A DNA stretch of 64,000 bases. Origin: Chlorobiota bacterium. Lineage in GTDB: Bacteria; Bacteroidota; Ignavibacteria; OLB7. The notes beneath the pieces are model-generated. The model saw only the letters and a list, made by a program, of their open reading frames with translations. It made no database searches and was not told the DNA's origin. A program made the translations under genes and the position numbers. Shown one piece after another: positions 1 to 7,623 of this stretch; the first letter of the stretch is position 1, and the number at the start of each line of letters is the position of its first letter. The stretch covers positions 20,096-84,095 of the forward strand of contig JAQBOZ010000021.1 in assembly GCA_028287785.1 (NCBI GenBank), in the 5' to 3' direction.

Positions 1-591
1 CAGCTTGCCGAGCCCGGAATCGCCCTCGTTATCTCCGCCGCTGCCGGAGGTCGCGGCCAAAGGGGGCTGTACAATCACGTTCGGCGCGGGGGTTGCCTTC
101 CCATTTCCGGCGGCCACCGAAAGCGATTCCGGGCGGCGCGTCTCAACAGGCTTTGTCGTGGTCGGCGCAACCTGAGCCGATGGCGGCGGCATCGGACGCT
201 CGTTCTCGGCCGTTCGCCTCTTCTCATGCGGCACCATGCCCCTCAGCTTCTGCTCCTGTTCGCGCAGCAGCGCCCGCTGGCTCTCCGTCAGCCTTGGCCC
301 GATCCGCTGCGTGAACGTATCGATCACCGCCTCGTACTGCGATGACGTGGCGGAACGGAGATCGGAGAGTTGATCATACACGCGGTCAAGCTCGCCACGA
401 AGCGAATCGCGTTGCGCCTCGGTAAGCTGGAGACGATACACGAAATACTGGACAAACCCCTCGTGCGTGCGAAGCTGCTGCCGCTCGCGGAGATTATCGC
501 GAACGATGATCCCGTAGACGAGAGCGCCGCAGAACCCTCCAAGCAGGAATATCAGGCCCAGACCGGCCACGGCCTTTGAACGATTGCTCAT
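1..591 (-). CDS. Membrane-anchored periplasmic protein, CpxP/Spy-like, partial (3' end outside window)
   Basis: This reading frame starts at an ATG on the minus strand and stays open for 197 codons to the window edge, so the C-terminus is missing. Residues 8-30 form one hydrophobic signal anchor. Residues 50-120 are charged and helical, with two 'L-T-E-x-Q-R' motifs (LTEAQRDSL and LTESQRALL) like those of periplasmic Spy/CpxP or heavy-metal-resistance proteins. Residues after about 125 are Pro/Thr/Ala-rich and look disordered. The start codon shares one base with the stop of the upstream 88-residue gene (TAATG), so translation is probably coupled to it and to the ECF sigma factor before it. 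I infer a stress-sensing or anti-sigma accessory role. The family assignment is by pattern only. Confidence 0.6.
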   Translation of the reverse strand, partial: MSNRSKAVAGLGLIFLLGGFCGALVYGIIVRDNLRERQQLRTHEGFVQYFVYRLQLTEAQRDSLRGELDRVYDQLSDLRSATSSQYEAVIDTFTQRIGPRLTESQRALLREQEQKLRGMVPHEKRRTAENERPMPPPSAQVAPTTTKPVETRRPESLSVAAGNGKATPAPNVIVQPPLAATSGSGGDNEGDSGLGKL

Positions 592-857
592 TACGGTAAG
601 GAGATAATGCTTGCTTCGTTATACTGTGTCATCGCGTCGATCAGGTTCGGCCCTTCGCCCACAAACCCGAAGATCATGAGAATCGTGGCAAGCGCGCCGA
701 CAGCCAGACCGACGCGCGGCGTCATGCCGAGAAAGAGTTCCCAGAGCGTGGACCGGCCCTCCGTCATGGCGGCGCTGGCTACCCGCTCGGCAAATCCGTA
801 CGGCAGATTCGGCGGGTATGACTCCCGCAGCATCCGTTCGATCGATTGATCCGACAT
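591..857 (-). CDS. Small single-TM protein, possible anti-sigma factor
   Basis: This gene encodes 88 residues with a hydrophilic N-terminal half (about 1-44) and one membrane segment at about 46-67, followed by a short tail. It lies 99 bp downstream of an ECF sigma factor and overlaps the next gene by one base. Its position and N-in single-TM layout fit a short membrane anti-sigma factor that holds the sigma factor at the membrane. No zinc-binding HxxxCxxC motif is present, so it is not a classical ZAS anti-sigma factor. The function is inferred from context and I recognise no family. Confidence 0.6.
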   Translation of the reverse strand: MSDQSIERMLRESYPPNLPYGFAERVASAAMTEGRSTLWELFLGMTPRVGLAVGALATILMIFGFVGEGPNLIDAMTQYNEASIISLP

Positions 858-956
858 GGCTTCTTCCTGATATATGTTGATAATCTGCTTCGTGCGCCCC
901 TAGGGCGGTTCGGTTATCGGCGGGCCGTATGCCCGTTCATCGGAACCTGGGGAGAT

Positions 957-1562
957 CTAATCCATCGTATCAAGCTGAAATTCGAGATCGCATCCAGCCA
1001 GCAGTTCCCTCATCTTATCCTTCGCCCTGAAGAGTCGGGATTTCACGGTCCCGGTGGAGATCTCAAGCGCCGCCGCCACCTCCTCCACCGACATCTCCTC
1101 GATCACCCTCAGCACCAGCACCGTCCTGAATTCCTCCGGCAATGCCGCAAGCGCCTTGACCACCTCCCCCTTCCGTTCGTCGGCGATCACCGGCCTGTCC
1201 GTCCGCGATGTCCCGGCAAATCGCTCATCCGGCGTTCTGGTATCCGAGCCGGGAGCGTCGAAGCTGAGAAAGAGAAAGCCTCGCTTCTTACGACGCTTCG
1301 ACTCCCGGTAGCAGTGCCGCAGGGCGATCCGTGTGACATACGTGCCGAACTGCGAATCCCCCCGAAACGACGCCAGCGACCTGTAAACCAGAAGAAAGAT
1401 ATCTTGCGCGATGTCGGCGGTATCGTCTCTGGAGAGATCGCCCATGACGCTCCGAATCGTCGTGGCGACACGGCGCTCGTATCGACGCACCAGAGAGGCA
1501 AATGCCCCCTGATTCCCCGCGAGAGTCCCCCGTATCAGCTCCTCATCGGTCTGTTGCGTCAT
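957..1562 (-). CDS. ECF-family RNA polymerase sigma factor
   Basis: This 201-residue sigma-70 group 4 (ECF) protein has region 2 at about residues 20-90, with DIAQDIFLLVYRSLASF at 50-66 for core binding and -10 recognition. Region 4 at about 137-187 ends in the helix-turn-helix GTVKSRLFRAK (171-181). A basic linker (RESKRRKKR, 86-94) joins the two regions. The length is normal for the family. It heads a three-gene minus-strand unit with a one-TM protein and a periplasmic helical protein, a usual sigma/anti-sigma/sensor order. It is divergent from the phosphatase gene at 1702, with 139 bp between them. The signal it responds to is unknown. Confidence 0.93.
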   Translation of the reverse strand: MTQQTDEELIRGTLAGNQGAFASLVRRYERRVATTIRSVMGDLSRDDTADIAQDIFLLVYRSLASFRGDSQFGTYVTRIALRHCYRESKRRKKRGFLFLSFDAPGSDTRTPDERFAGTSRTDRPVIADERKGEVVKALAALPEEFRTVLVLRVIEEMSVEEVAAALEISTGTVKSRLFRAKDKMRELLAGCDLEFQLDTMD

Positions 1563-1701
1563 ACTTGGATCATTGCGAAAGATGCGTTACAGCGGGTTAG
1601 TGGCCGATTGCGCCCCGCAGGTTCCCGACAAAATGATATTTATATAGTGAACAGCAATAGCGGGCATCGTTTCCCCGCAATGCTCACCATCAATCAGATG
1701 T

Positions 1702-2886
1702 ATGAAGAGTTCAGATTGGTTCCTCCTTCTCCCCCTCCTGGTCCTCCCCCTGCTGACGGCCCGCGCGCAGCAGCCCGTTCCCCTGACCTTCCTCGCCATC
1801 GGCGACGCGGGCCTGCCGGGCGACGAGATGGCCGGCAACGCCGCGCATATGCTGGAACAGGCCACGCTGGGGGCCGCCGCGGGTCGCCCGGTGAGCCTCC
1901 TGTTTTTCCTGGGGGATAATTTCTACCCGCACGGATTGAACGGCTACACCGATAAAAAGCGGGTGGAGTTGATCCGGGATGTGATGGGACCGCATCGCAG
2001 GCTGATGGAGATGCTCGGGCGTGACAATGTGCGGGCGATTCCGGGAAATCACGATTACTACTGCACGGCGCTCGAAGGGACCATCCCGTACGGCGCCTGC
2101 GACGCGGGCAACCAGGCGGAGGCGGAACTGGAGTTCTGGACGTATCATCCCCATTATCCCGCCATCGTCCGGAAAGCAATCGCCGGCGGCTCGCGCGATT
2201 CGGTCGATTTCATCCTCTTCGATTCAGCGCTCCTGCTGAACCAGAAGACCGAAAAATGGAAGCCGGTGCTGGATTCCCTTGAGTCGATCCTTCGCCGAAG
2301 CGGCGCGGCGCGCGGGGTGAAATGGCGGATACTGATGGCCCATCATTCCCCCTACTCCGTGGGCGCGCACGGGGGCTACAGGCTCTGGCAGGCCGCCAGA
2401 AAACGGATAGGATATATCGGCAACTGCCTGTCGGAGGGAGAGGACCCCACCCGCTACGTGCAGGAGTTCTTCTCCGATGAGGACAACTGCACCCCCCACT
2501 ACCGCGCATACAAGGATTCGCTGCTGGCGATTCTTGGTCGCAGCAACGCGAACATCCAGATGATGATGGCCGGTCACGACCACAGCCTCCAGTTTCTCTA
2601 CTATCCCGACAGCAACAGCGCCTGCCGGACATGTCCGAAGGTCTTTATCATCAACGGCGCCGGCGCGAAACGGGAATCGGTCCGCTCATCCGCGCCGCCG
2701 AACATCTACACGCATCCGTTCAATACATCGAAGGAGAAGGGGCGAAGCGCGGCCGGGTTCACCATCTGCCGGTTTCAGGAGGGAAAGCTGGAGATCACGT
2801 TTATCGACAGCGCCACGGGGCAGCCTCTCGTCATGGGCGGAGTGACGACATTCACGATCGATGAATCGGGAAAACCGGTGATGTGA
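1702..2886 (+). CDS. Secreted calcineurin-like metallophosphatase (purple acid phosphatase type)
   Basis: This 394-residue protein has a signal peptide (hydrophobic 7-20, cleavage likely after ARA at 20-22). It carries the ordered metal-binding motifs of the calcineurin-like phosphoesterase fold: GDAG (34-37), GDNFY (71-75), GNHD (115-118), a later 'AHHSPYS' segment and GHDH (291-294). The Tyr in GDNFY matches purple acid phosphatases, which bind a di-iron or Fe-Zn centre and hydrolyse phosphomonoesters. It probably acts in the periplasm or outside the cell. The second of two close ATGs (1702) is used because it directly precedes the basic signal-peptide N-terminus. The PHO locus lies 8 kb downstream, but no PHO-like box was seen here. 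Confidence 0.88.
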   Translation: MKSSDWFLLLPLLVLPLLTARAQQPVPLTFLAIGDAGLPGDEMAGNAAHMLEQATLGAAAGRPVSLLFFLGDNFYPHGLNGYTDKKRVELIRDVMGPHRRLMEMLGRDNVRAIPGNHDYYCTALEGTIPYGACDAGNQAEAELEFWTYHPHYPAIVRKAIAGGSRDSVDFILFDSALLLNQKTEKWKPVLDSLESILRRSGAARGVKWRILMAHHSPYSVGAHGGYRLWQAARKRIGYIGNCLSEGEDPTRYVQEFFSDEDNCTPHYRAYKDSLLAILGRSNANIQMMMAGHDHSLQFLYYPDSNSACRTCPKVFIINGAGAKRESVRSSAPPNIYTHPFNTSKEKGRSAAGFTICRFQEGKLEITFIDSATGQPLVMGGVTTFTIDESGKPVM

Positions 2887-2928
2887 TCGATATGCCCGGC
2901 GCAATATTCAACCACAGAACCCACGTTC

Positions 2929-3861
2929 ATGCCCATGCGATATCCACTGGCCTCACTCCTGCTGTTTCTATCCCTCATCCCACGGCTCGCGCTGTCGCAA
3001 CCGGCAACGGCGCGGAGGGAACCGCTGCAATCGAGCATCGAAACAATTGCGGCGGCGGTGAATGGAAATGTCGGCGTCGCGATCATGCGGCTGGAAACCG
3101 GCGGCATCATTTCGCTGCATGGAAATGACCGCTTCCCGATGCAGAGCGTCTATAAATTCCCGATCGCGATGGCCGTGCTCCATCAGATCGATCAGGGGAA
3201 ACGATCGCTCGATACGAAGATCCATGTCGATGGACGTGATTATGCCCCGGCCGGCATGCACAGCCCGCTGCGCGATACATACTCCCCCGGACCGGCCGAT
3301 ATCACCATTTCGGAACTGCTGCGCTACAGCGTTTCCGAAAGCGACGGCACCGCGTGCGATGTTCTGCTGCGCATCCTTGGAGGCCCCAAAAAAGTGGAGG
3401 CATATATTCACGGTCTCGGCATACGGGAGATCGCGATAGCGACCACGGAGAAGGAAATGGCCGCCGGGCCGATGGTTCAGTACCGGAACTGGTGCCATCC
3501 GGCGGCGATGGCGCGTCTGCTGAACGCCTTTTTCATGGGAAAGGGGCTATCCCCCGCAAGCCATGCGCTTCTATCGTCGCTGATGATAAACACCACAACC
3601 GGATTGAAGAGAATCAGAGGACGCTTGCCCGCGGGAACGGTAGTGGAACATAAAACCGGCACCGCCAGAACGTCCGGCGGGATGACCCGCGCAACCAATG
3701 ACGTGGGCATCATCACTCTTCCGAATGGAGATCATATCGCCGTCGCGGTGTTTATCTCCGACAGCCGGTCGGATGAGGGAACCCGCGAGTCGACGATCGC
3801 CGGAATCGCCAGGGCGGCGTGGAACTATGCTGTGGGGGGGGGAAGGTGGGAACCGCGGTGA
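2929..3861 (+). CDS. Class A beta-lactamase, subclass A2-like (PER/CfxA relatives), SDG variant
   Basis: This 310-residue serine beta-lactamase has a signal peptide (about 1-23). The active-site motifs are S73-V-Y-K76 (Ambler Ser70-Lys73), S138-D-G140 (Ambler 130-132, normally SDN), Glu174 in TEKEM as the likely general base (Glu166), and K242-T-G244 (Ambler 234-236). Segments such as MAVLHQIDQGK, GLLPAGTVV-like RLPAGTVVEHKTGT and QYRNW resemble the A2 subclass (PER, CfxA, CepA), which hydrolyses penicillins and cephalosporins. Asn132 is replaced by Gly, as known in Mycobacterium tuberculosis BlaC. The 3' end overlaps the convergent methyltransferase gene by 37 bp. No mobile element flanks it, so it is probably a resident chromosomal gene. 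Substrate range cannot be read from sequence. Confidence 0.92.
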   Translation: MPMRYPLASLLLFLSLIPRLALSQPATARREPLQSSIETIAAAVNGNVGVAIMRLETGGIISLHGNDRFPMQSVYKFPIAMAVLHQIDQGKRSLDTKIHVDGRDYAPAGMHSPLRDTYSPGPADITISELLRYSVSESDGTACDVLLRILGGPKKVEAYIHGLGIREIAIATTEKEMAAGPMVQYRNWCHPAAMARLLNAFFMGKGLSPASHALLSSLMINTTTGLKRIRGRLPAGTVVEHKTGTARTSGGMTRATNDVGIITLPNGDHIAVAVFISDSRSDEGTRESTIAGIARAAWNYAVGGGRWEPR

Positions 3862-4595
3862 AGCTCGTAGAGCAGGATGGCGGTTGCGATGGCGGCGTTG
3901 AGCGATTCCCCTCTCCCGCTCCCCATGATCGCGATCGGCTCGGCCCGTTCCAGCAGATCCGGGGAAACCCCGTGCGCCTCGCCACCGATGATATACACGC
4001 CGCGTCGTGGAAGCAACTCACGGCCCAGCACGCGGGCACCGTGGGCATCGAGCGCGAAAAGGGGGAGGCCGAGCGTGATGATATCGTGGGGCGTTATCTC
4101 CTCGACGACCGGCAGACGGAAGATGGCCCCCATCGAGGAGCGAACCACCTTCGGGTTGAACGGATCGATCGATCCGCGACCGAACAGCACGCCGCCAAGC
4201 CCGAACCACTCCGCCGTGCGAAGGATCGTCCCGACGTTTCCCGGATCGGCCAGGCCGTCCAGAAAGAGGATCGGCCCGCCACGCCCGGCCAGATCATCCA
4301 GCATCACCGCATCGGGCATATCGACGATCGCGCCAACCCCCTGCGCCTGCTCCGTGGCGAACAGCGCGCCCGGCTCCTCCGCCACGGAGATCGATGCTCC
4401 CGGAAAATGCCGCGCCAGCCAGCCGCTCTCCTCCTCCGTGCCGAACAGAAACCTGACGCGCGCGGGGCTCTGCGAAAGCTCTTCGAGCAGACGCTTCCCC
4501 TCGGCCAGATACGCCCGCTCGCGCGCTCTTCCCTTGCCACGATGAAGCGAGCGGATCAGCTTCGCGCGGGAGAGCGAGAGATTCAGAATCTCCAC
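3825..4595 (-). CDS. TrmH/SpoU-family RNA 2'-O-methyltransferase
   Basis: This is a 256-residue SPOUT-class RNA methyltransferase. It has an N-terminal substrate-binding domain (about 1-95) and a C-terminal knotted SAM-binding domain with the three SpoU motifs: PGNVGTILRTAEWFG, then NPKVVRSSMGAIF, then GGEAHGVS and ESLNAAIATAILLYE. It should methylate a ribose 2'-OH of rRNA or tRNA, but the target base cannot be told. I chose the GTG at 4593-4595, preceded by GGGGGAG, because the frame upstream to 4751 has low-complexity residues and would overlap the next gene by 113 bp. The 3' end overlaps the convergent beta-lactamase gene. Confidence 0.88.
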   Translation of the reverse strand: MEILNLSLSRAKLIRSLHRGKGRARERAYLAEGKRLLEELSQSPARVRFLFGTEEESGWLARHFPGASISVAEEPGALFATEQAQGVGAIVDMPDAVMLDDLAGRGGPILFLDGLADPGNVGTILRTAEWFGLGGVLFGRGSIDPFNPKVVRSSMGAIFRLPVVEEITPHDIITLGLPLFALDAHGARVLGRELLPRRGVYIIGGEAHGVSPDLLERAEPIAIMGSGRGESLNAAIATAILLYELHRGSHLPPPTA

Positions 4596-4638
4596 GCATC
4601 TCCCCCGCTGAATTTGAATGGCGAATCGGGGGACACGA

Positions 4639-5370
4639 TCACATCGCCTTGTCGATGGCGCCGCGGAAATCGGCCTCGCGCTGCATGCCGACGGCCTTCC
4701 AGATGATCTCCCCCTTCCGGTTGAGGATGAACGTGGTGGGAACGCCCTCAAGCCCGCCGTATGCCTCGATCACCTTGTCGTTGGCGATGGCGAGCGGATA
4801 CTTCAGCCCGTTCTTCGTCGCGAACTCCCCGACATGCTGCTCCACCGTCTGAATGTGGTTCTGCATCCTGTCCTCCTCCGCCACGTTCACGCCGATCACC
4901 TCGAATCCCTTGGCGCCAAGCTTTTCGCGCAGCTTCACGATGTCCGGAAGCTCCATCCTGCACGGAGGGCACCATGTCCCCCAGAAATTGAGCAGCACGA
5001 CCTTGCCGCGATACTCCTTCAGCGAATGTTCCTTGCCGTCCGCCCCTTTCCAGGTGAAGTTCGGAGCCATCTGCCCCTCGGTGGCGGTCACATTCTCCTC
5101 GACGGAAACAACGCGGCCAACGCCAGGCCCGGAAGCCGGCGCGGACTCATCATCCATCGATGCAACTCCCCCAACGCCGGCGGCGCCGGCCGATGTCGAC
5201 GGGATGGCTTTGACCTCGGCCCCGCCACCAGTTGCGGGTGTTCCCTGAAGCGGACGCTCCGACTGAGCGGAGTCCGCGCGGGTGGCCGGATCGGATTTCG
5301 GTGTATTGCAGGCGCTCCCGGCAAGGGCGAGAGCGATAAGAATCGCTGGTACCATGGGTAGACCCTTCAT
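4639..5370 (-). CDS. TlpA/ResA-like thiol-disulfide oxidoreductase lipoprotein
   Basis: The 243-residue protein begins with a probable lipoprotein signal (MKGLPMVPAILIALALAGSA, then Cys21). A Ser/Ala/Gly-rich linker follows to about residue 95, then a thioredoxin domain with W-C-P-P-C (Cys134 and Cys137) and the cis-proline loop GVPTTF. Members of this family reduce disulfides in the periplasm, often for cytochrome c maturation or redox signalling. CPPC fits TlpA or AhpC/TSA-type thioredoxins. The lipobox (GSAC) is loose, so the anchor is likely but not certain. The start at 5370 was preferred over an upstream frame extension because it places the signal sequence at the N-terminus. It ends 43 bp before the methyltransferase start. 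Confidence 0.88.
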   Translation of the reverse strand: MKGLPMVPAILIALALAGSACNTPKSDPATRADSAQSERPLQGTPATGGGAEVKAIPSTSAGAAGVGGVASMDDESAPASGPGVGRVVSVEENVTATEGQMAPNFTWKGADGKEHSLKEYRGKVVLLNFWGTWCPPCRMELPDIVKLREKLGAKGFEVIGVNVAEEDRMQNHIQTVEQHVGEFATKNGLKYPLAIANDKVIEAYGGLEGVPTTFILNRKGEIIWKAVGMQREADFRGAIDKAM

Positions 5371-5433
5371 AAGAATTGAACTGTTGATGGAATTGAATTG
5401 GCCGGGTGCCGGCATGCCGGAAGAAAAGCCCCG

Positions 5434-6330
5434 CTACGATCGCCCGCCGATGAACTGCTCCATGCTCGCTCTGGGTGCGTTGGAGACCATCGCGCAGATG
5501 ATATCACCTTTTTTGAACATCACCAACCGTGCATCGGCGCTCGGCTCCTCCCATATGTCCTCCCCGCGATCCAGACGCTGCATGATGTCATCGGTGATAT
5601 AGAACACCTTCCCCTGCTTCAGCGTGGCCTGGGGAACCTCGAAGACATAGTAGATCGTGCTGGCGCCGCCGTAGATGAGATGCGCGAAATGGGCATCGCC
5701 ATGATTGCTGACCACGCCGCCTGTAAGCGGGGCCCTGGCCGGAAGGAAGATCACGCCGTACCCCACCCCATTTTCCTTGAAGAAATCGGTAAGCTCCCTG
5801 GAGTCATGGGTGGCAAGCTGGGGAACCAGATGCCCATCGGCGATGGCGCGATAGTTCTCGTTGGCCTTGTTGAAAAAATTGTCAGGGTGGGGCTTGTCAT
5901 CGCCGGCCGAAACCGACGCGGGAGGGCTGTCCAGCACCGCGACCTGCGGTTTCGATCCGCCGAAGACGCCCCACGCCCCCGCGATCACGAGGATCGAGGC
6001 GATGGCAACGCCGACCGGCGAGAGGAAGATATCGCCGAACCTGTCGAACCACCCCTGCTCCGGCTGCGCGGCACCGTTGAGAATGCCGGACTTCCGCTCA
6101 TCGGACAACGCACCGACCTGCCCGGCGATCGACTGACGCAGGCCATCGGGCGTTACCGAACGGGGCGCGCGATCATGCACGACCGTCTTGGTCATGAGCT
6201 CAAGCTCATACGCCGCCCTGCAGTCCGGACAATACTTGATGTGCTGTTGTACCTTTTCCCGGTACTCGTGCTCATCAACACGGTTGTCGACGTAGGCGGT
6301 TATCTGTTCATGAATCTCTTTACAGGTCAC
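5434..6330 (-). CDS. Zinc-finger (HC2) anti-sigma factor with large periplasmic domain
   Basis: The protein has about 298 residues. The N-terminus (V/M-T-C-K-E-I-H) and the zinc-binding H30-x3-C34-x2-C37 match the ZAS/zf-HC2 domain that traps ECF sigma factors in the cytoplasm. One membrane helix lies at about 104-123, and residues 125-298 form a periplasmic domain I do not recognise. I chose the GTG at 6328-6330 because anti-sigma factors of this family begin near 'M-T-C'. An alternative TTG lies 39 bp upstream. It sits downstream of, and on the same strand as, the ECF sigma gene 6629-7357, its probable partner. About 300 bp separate the two, which is unusually wide for such a pair. Confidence 0.85.
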   Translation of the reverse strand: MTCKEIHEQITAYVDNRVDEHEYREKVQQHIKYCPDCRAAYELELMTKTVVHDRAPRSVTPDGLRQSIAGQVGALSDERKSGILNGAAQPEQGWFDRFGDIFLSPVGVAIASILVIAGAWGVFGGSKPQVAVLDSPPASVSAGDDKPHPDNFFNKANENYRAIADGHLVPQLATHDSRELTDFFKENGVGYGVIFLPARAPLTGGVVSNHGDAHFAHLIYGGASTIYYVFEVPQATLKQGKVFYITDDIMQRLDRGEDIWEEPSADARLVMFKKGDIICAMVSNAPRASMEQFIGGRS

Positions 6331-6628
6331 AGTAGAGCGAAAATGCCACCAAAAGGCCTTTACACGCAATCAAATAATCGTTTTGGCTCAAGACATTTCT
6401 CACATCGATGGTTTTGCCCGCACTCCGGAGGGTCGTGGTGTGACGTTCCGCCGTCGCCATCCATTGTTCCCGCCGGGAACGGGATCGGACGGATCAGCCC
6501 CGGACAACCCGCACCGGCATCGCCGGTAGATATCGATGGAATACGATGAACGTGGCGAAATGCCACCGTGCGGATCGGGCACGGCAGCCGGGCGGCAACA
6601 ATCGCGGGGGTCCGTTCCCGGCGCCGAC
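6331..6628. other. Wide gap between ECF sigma factor and its anti-sigma gene
   Basis: These 298 bases lie between the stop of the sigma gene and the start of the anti-sigma gene, both on the minus strand. I see no convincing coding frame and no strong hairpin followed by T residues. The gap could hold a separate anti-sigma promoter or a decayed small gene. Confidence 0.4.
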
Positions 6629-7357
6629 CTACGATACGGAGGAGATGGCATCGGCGGGAGCATAGCCCCGTGCCGCGGCATATCCCAGAAGCGAATCGCG
6701 CAGGAGCCTGCGACCGCGATGAAGCCTTGAACGGACCGTGCCGACGGGACAATCGACGAACTCGGCGATCTCCTCGTACGTCAGCCCCTCGATATCGCAG
6801 AGGATCACCACCGTCCGGAAATCCTCGGGGAGATTCTCCATCGCCAGCGTCACCTCATCATCCATGATATTGGCGAACAGGGCATCGGCGGAGCCCTCGG
6901 CGTTCGGCGAGCCGCCGGGGCGGATCGTGTGATAGAACTCCTGGACGCTCTCGTAATCCACGGTTTCGAGGGATTTCTGCGATTTCCGGTAACGGTTGAT
7001 GTAGCTGTTCTTCATGATCCTGAAGAGCCACGCCTTGCAGTTGGTCCCCTCCTCGAACTTATCGAAGAACCGGAACGCCTTCAGATAGGTCTCCTGGACA
7101 AGATCCTCCGCCGCCGGCTGATCCAGCGTCATCCTGATGGCGAAGTTGAACAGGGCATCCATATGCGGGATCGCCTCGCGCTCGAATGCCACGCGACGGG
7201 CTTCCTCGGCCCGGAGAGCCTCCTGACGCGCCGAATGCTCCGCCGTCCGCTCGGCCGCAATCCTGTTCGCCTCCTCCCTCCGCCCCGTCTGGTCGCGAAA
7301 CGAGGAAAACGCCTTTCCAATTCCCCTCAGGGGAAACGTGCCGTCATGGATAGCCAT
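6629..7357 (-). CDS. ECF-family RNA polymerase sigma factor (SigE-like)
   Basis: This is a 242-residue ECF sigma factor. An Arg/Glu/Ala-rich N-terminal extension (about 1-60) precedes region 2, which contains AAEDLVQETYLKAFRFF and the following F-E-E-G-T-N-C-K-A-W-L-F-R-I stretch. Region 4 (about 170-225) contains LTYEEIAEFVDCPVGTVRSR. The strong match to region 2.1-2.4 motifs and the HC2 anti-sigma gene downstream support membrane-stress signalling. The extension makes it about 50 residues longer than typical ECF factors, and the true start could be further in. It is divergent from glycogen phosphorylase, with 266 bp between them. Confidence 0.93.
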   Translation of the reverse strand: MAIHDGTFPLRGIGKAFSSFRDQTGRREEANRIAAERTAEHSARQEALRAEEARRVAFEREAIPHMDALFNFAIRMTLDQPAAEDLVQETYLKAFRFFDKFEEGTNCKAWLFRIMKNSYINRYRKSQKSLETVDYESVQEFYHTIRPGGSPNAEGSADALFANIMDDEVTLAMENLPEDFRTVVILCDIEGLTYEEIAEFVDCPVGTVRSRLHRGRRLLRDSLLGYAAARGYAPADAISSVS

Positions 7358-7497
7358 CTACCTGCCCTGATATGATTTTTTAAATGCCGGCCGGAGCATT
7401 TGGAGAGGATCACGCGCCGCAATTCATGAAGCGCGCAATTCTCCGTGTGATAACATGAACAAACGGGGAGAAGTTCCCGGCCCCCCGGCCCCTATCT

Positions 7498-7580
7498 TTT
7501 GTATCTTTGGCCCCCCGGAAACCGGGGCTCATCCGAGATGCCCTGAAAGGGCCTCCTTCCTGATAAGGGCTTTCAGGGAT
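7498..7580 (+). promoter_or_regulatory. Candidate promoter box and hairpins upstream of glgP
   Basis: TATCTTTG at 7502-7509 matches the Bacteroidota -7 consensus TAnnTTTG. No good TTTG box was found 19-21 bases upstream. A compact hairpin, GCCCT-GAA-AGGGC, lies at about 7540-7552, and a related AGGGCTTTCAGGG follows about 15 bases later. These could form a leader structure. The evidence is pattern only. Confidence 0.3.
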
Positions 7581-7623
7581 ATCCCCTCACGGCCGGCTTT
7601 TTTTCGACGTTTTCAATCGGTCT

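Noticed and set aside
2929..3861. Mobile resistance cassette around the beta-lactamase
   Set aside because: No insertion sequence, integrase, inverted repeats or composition shift was found beside it.
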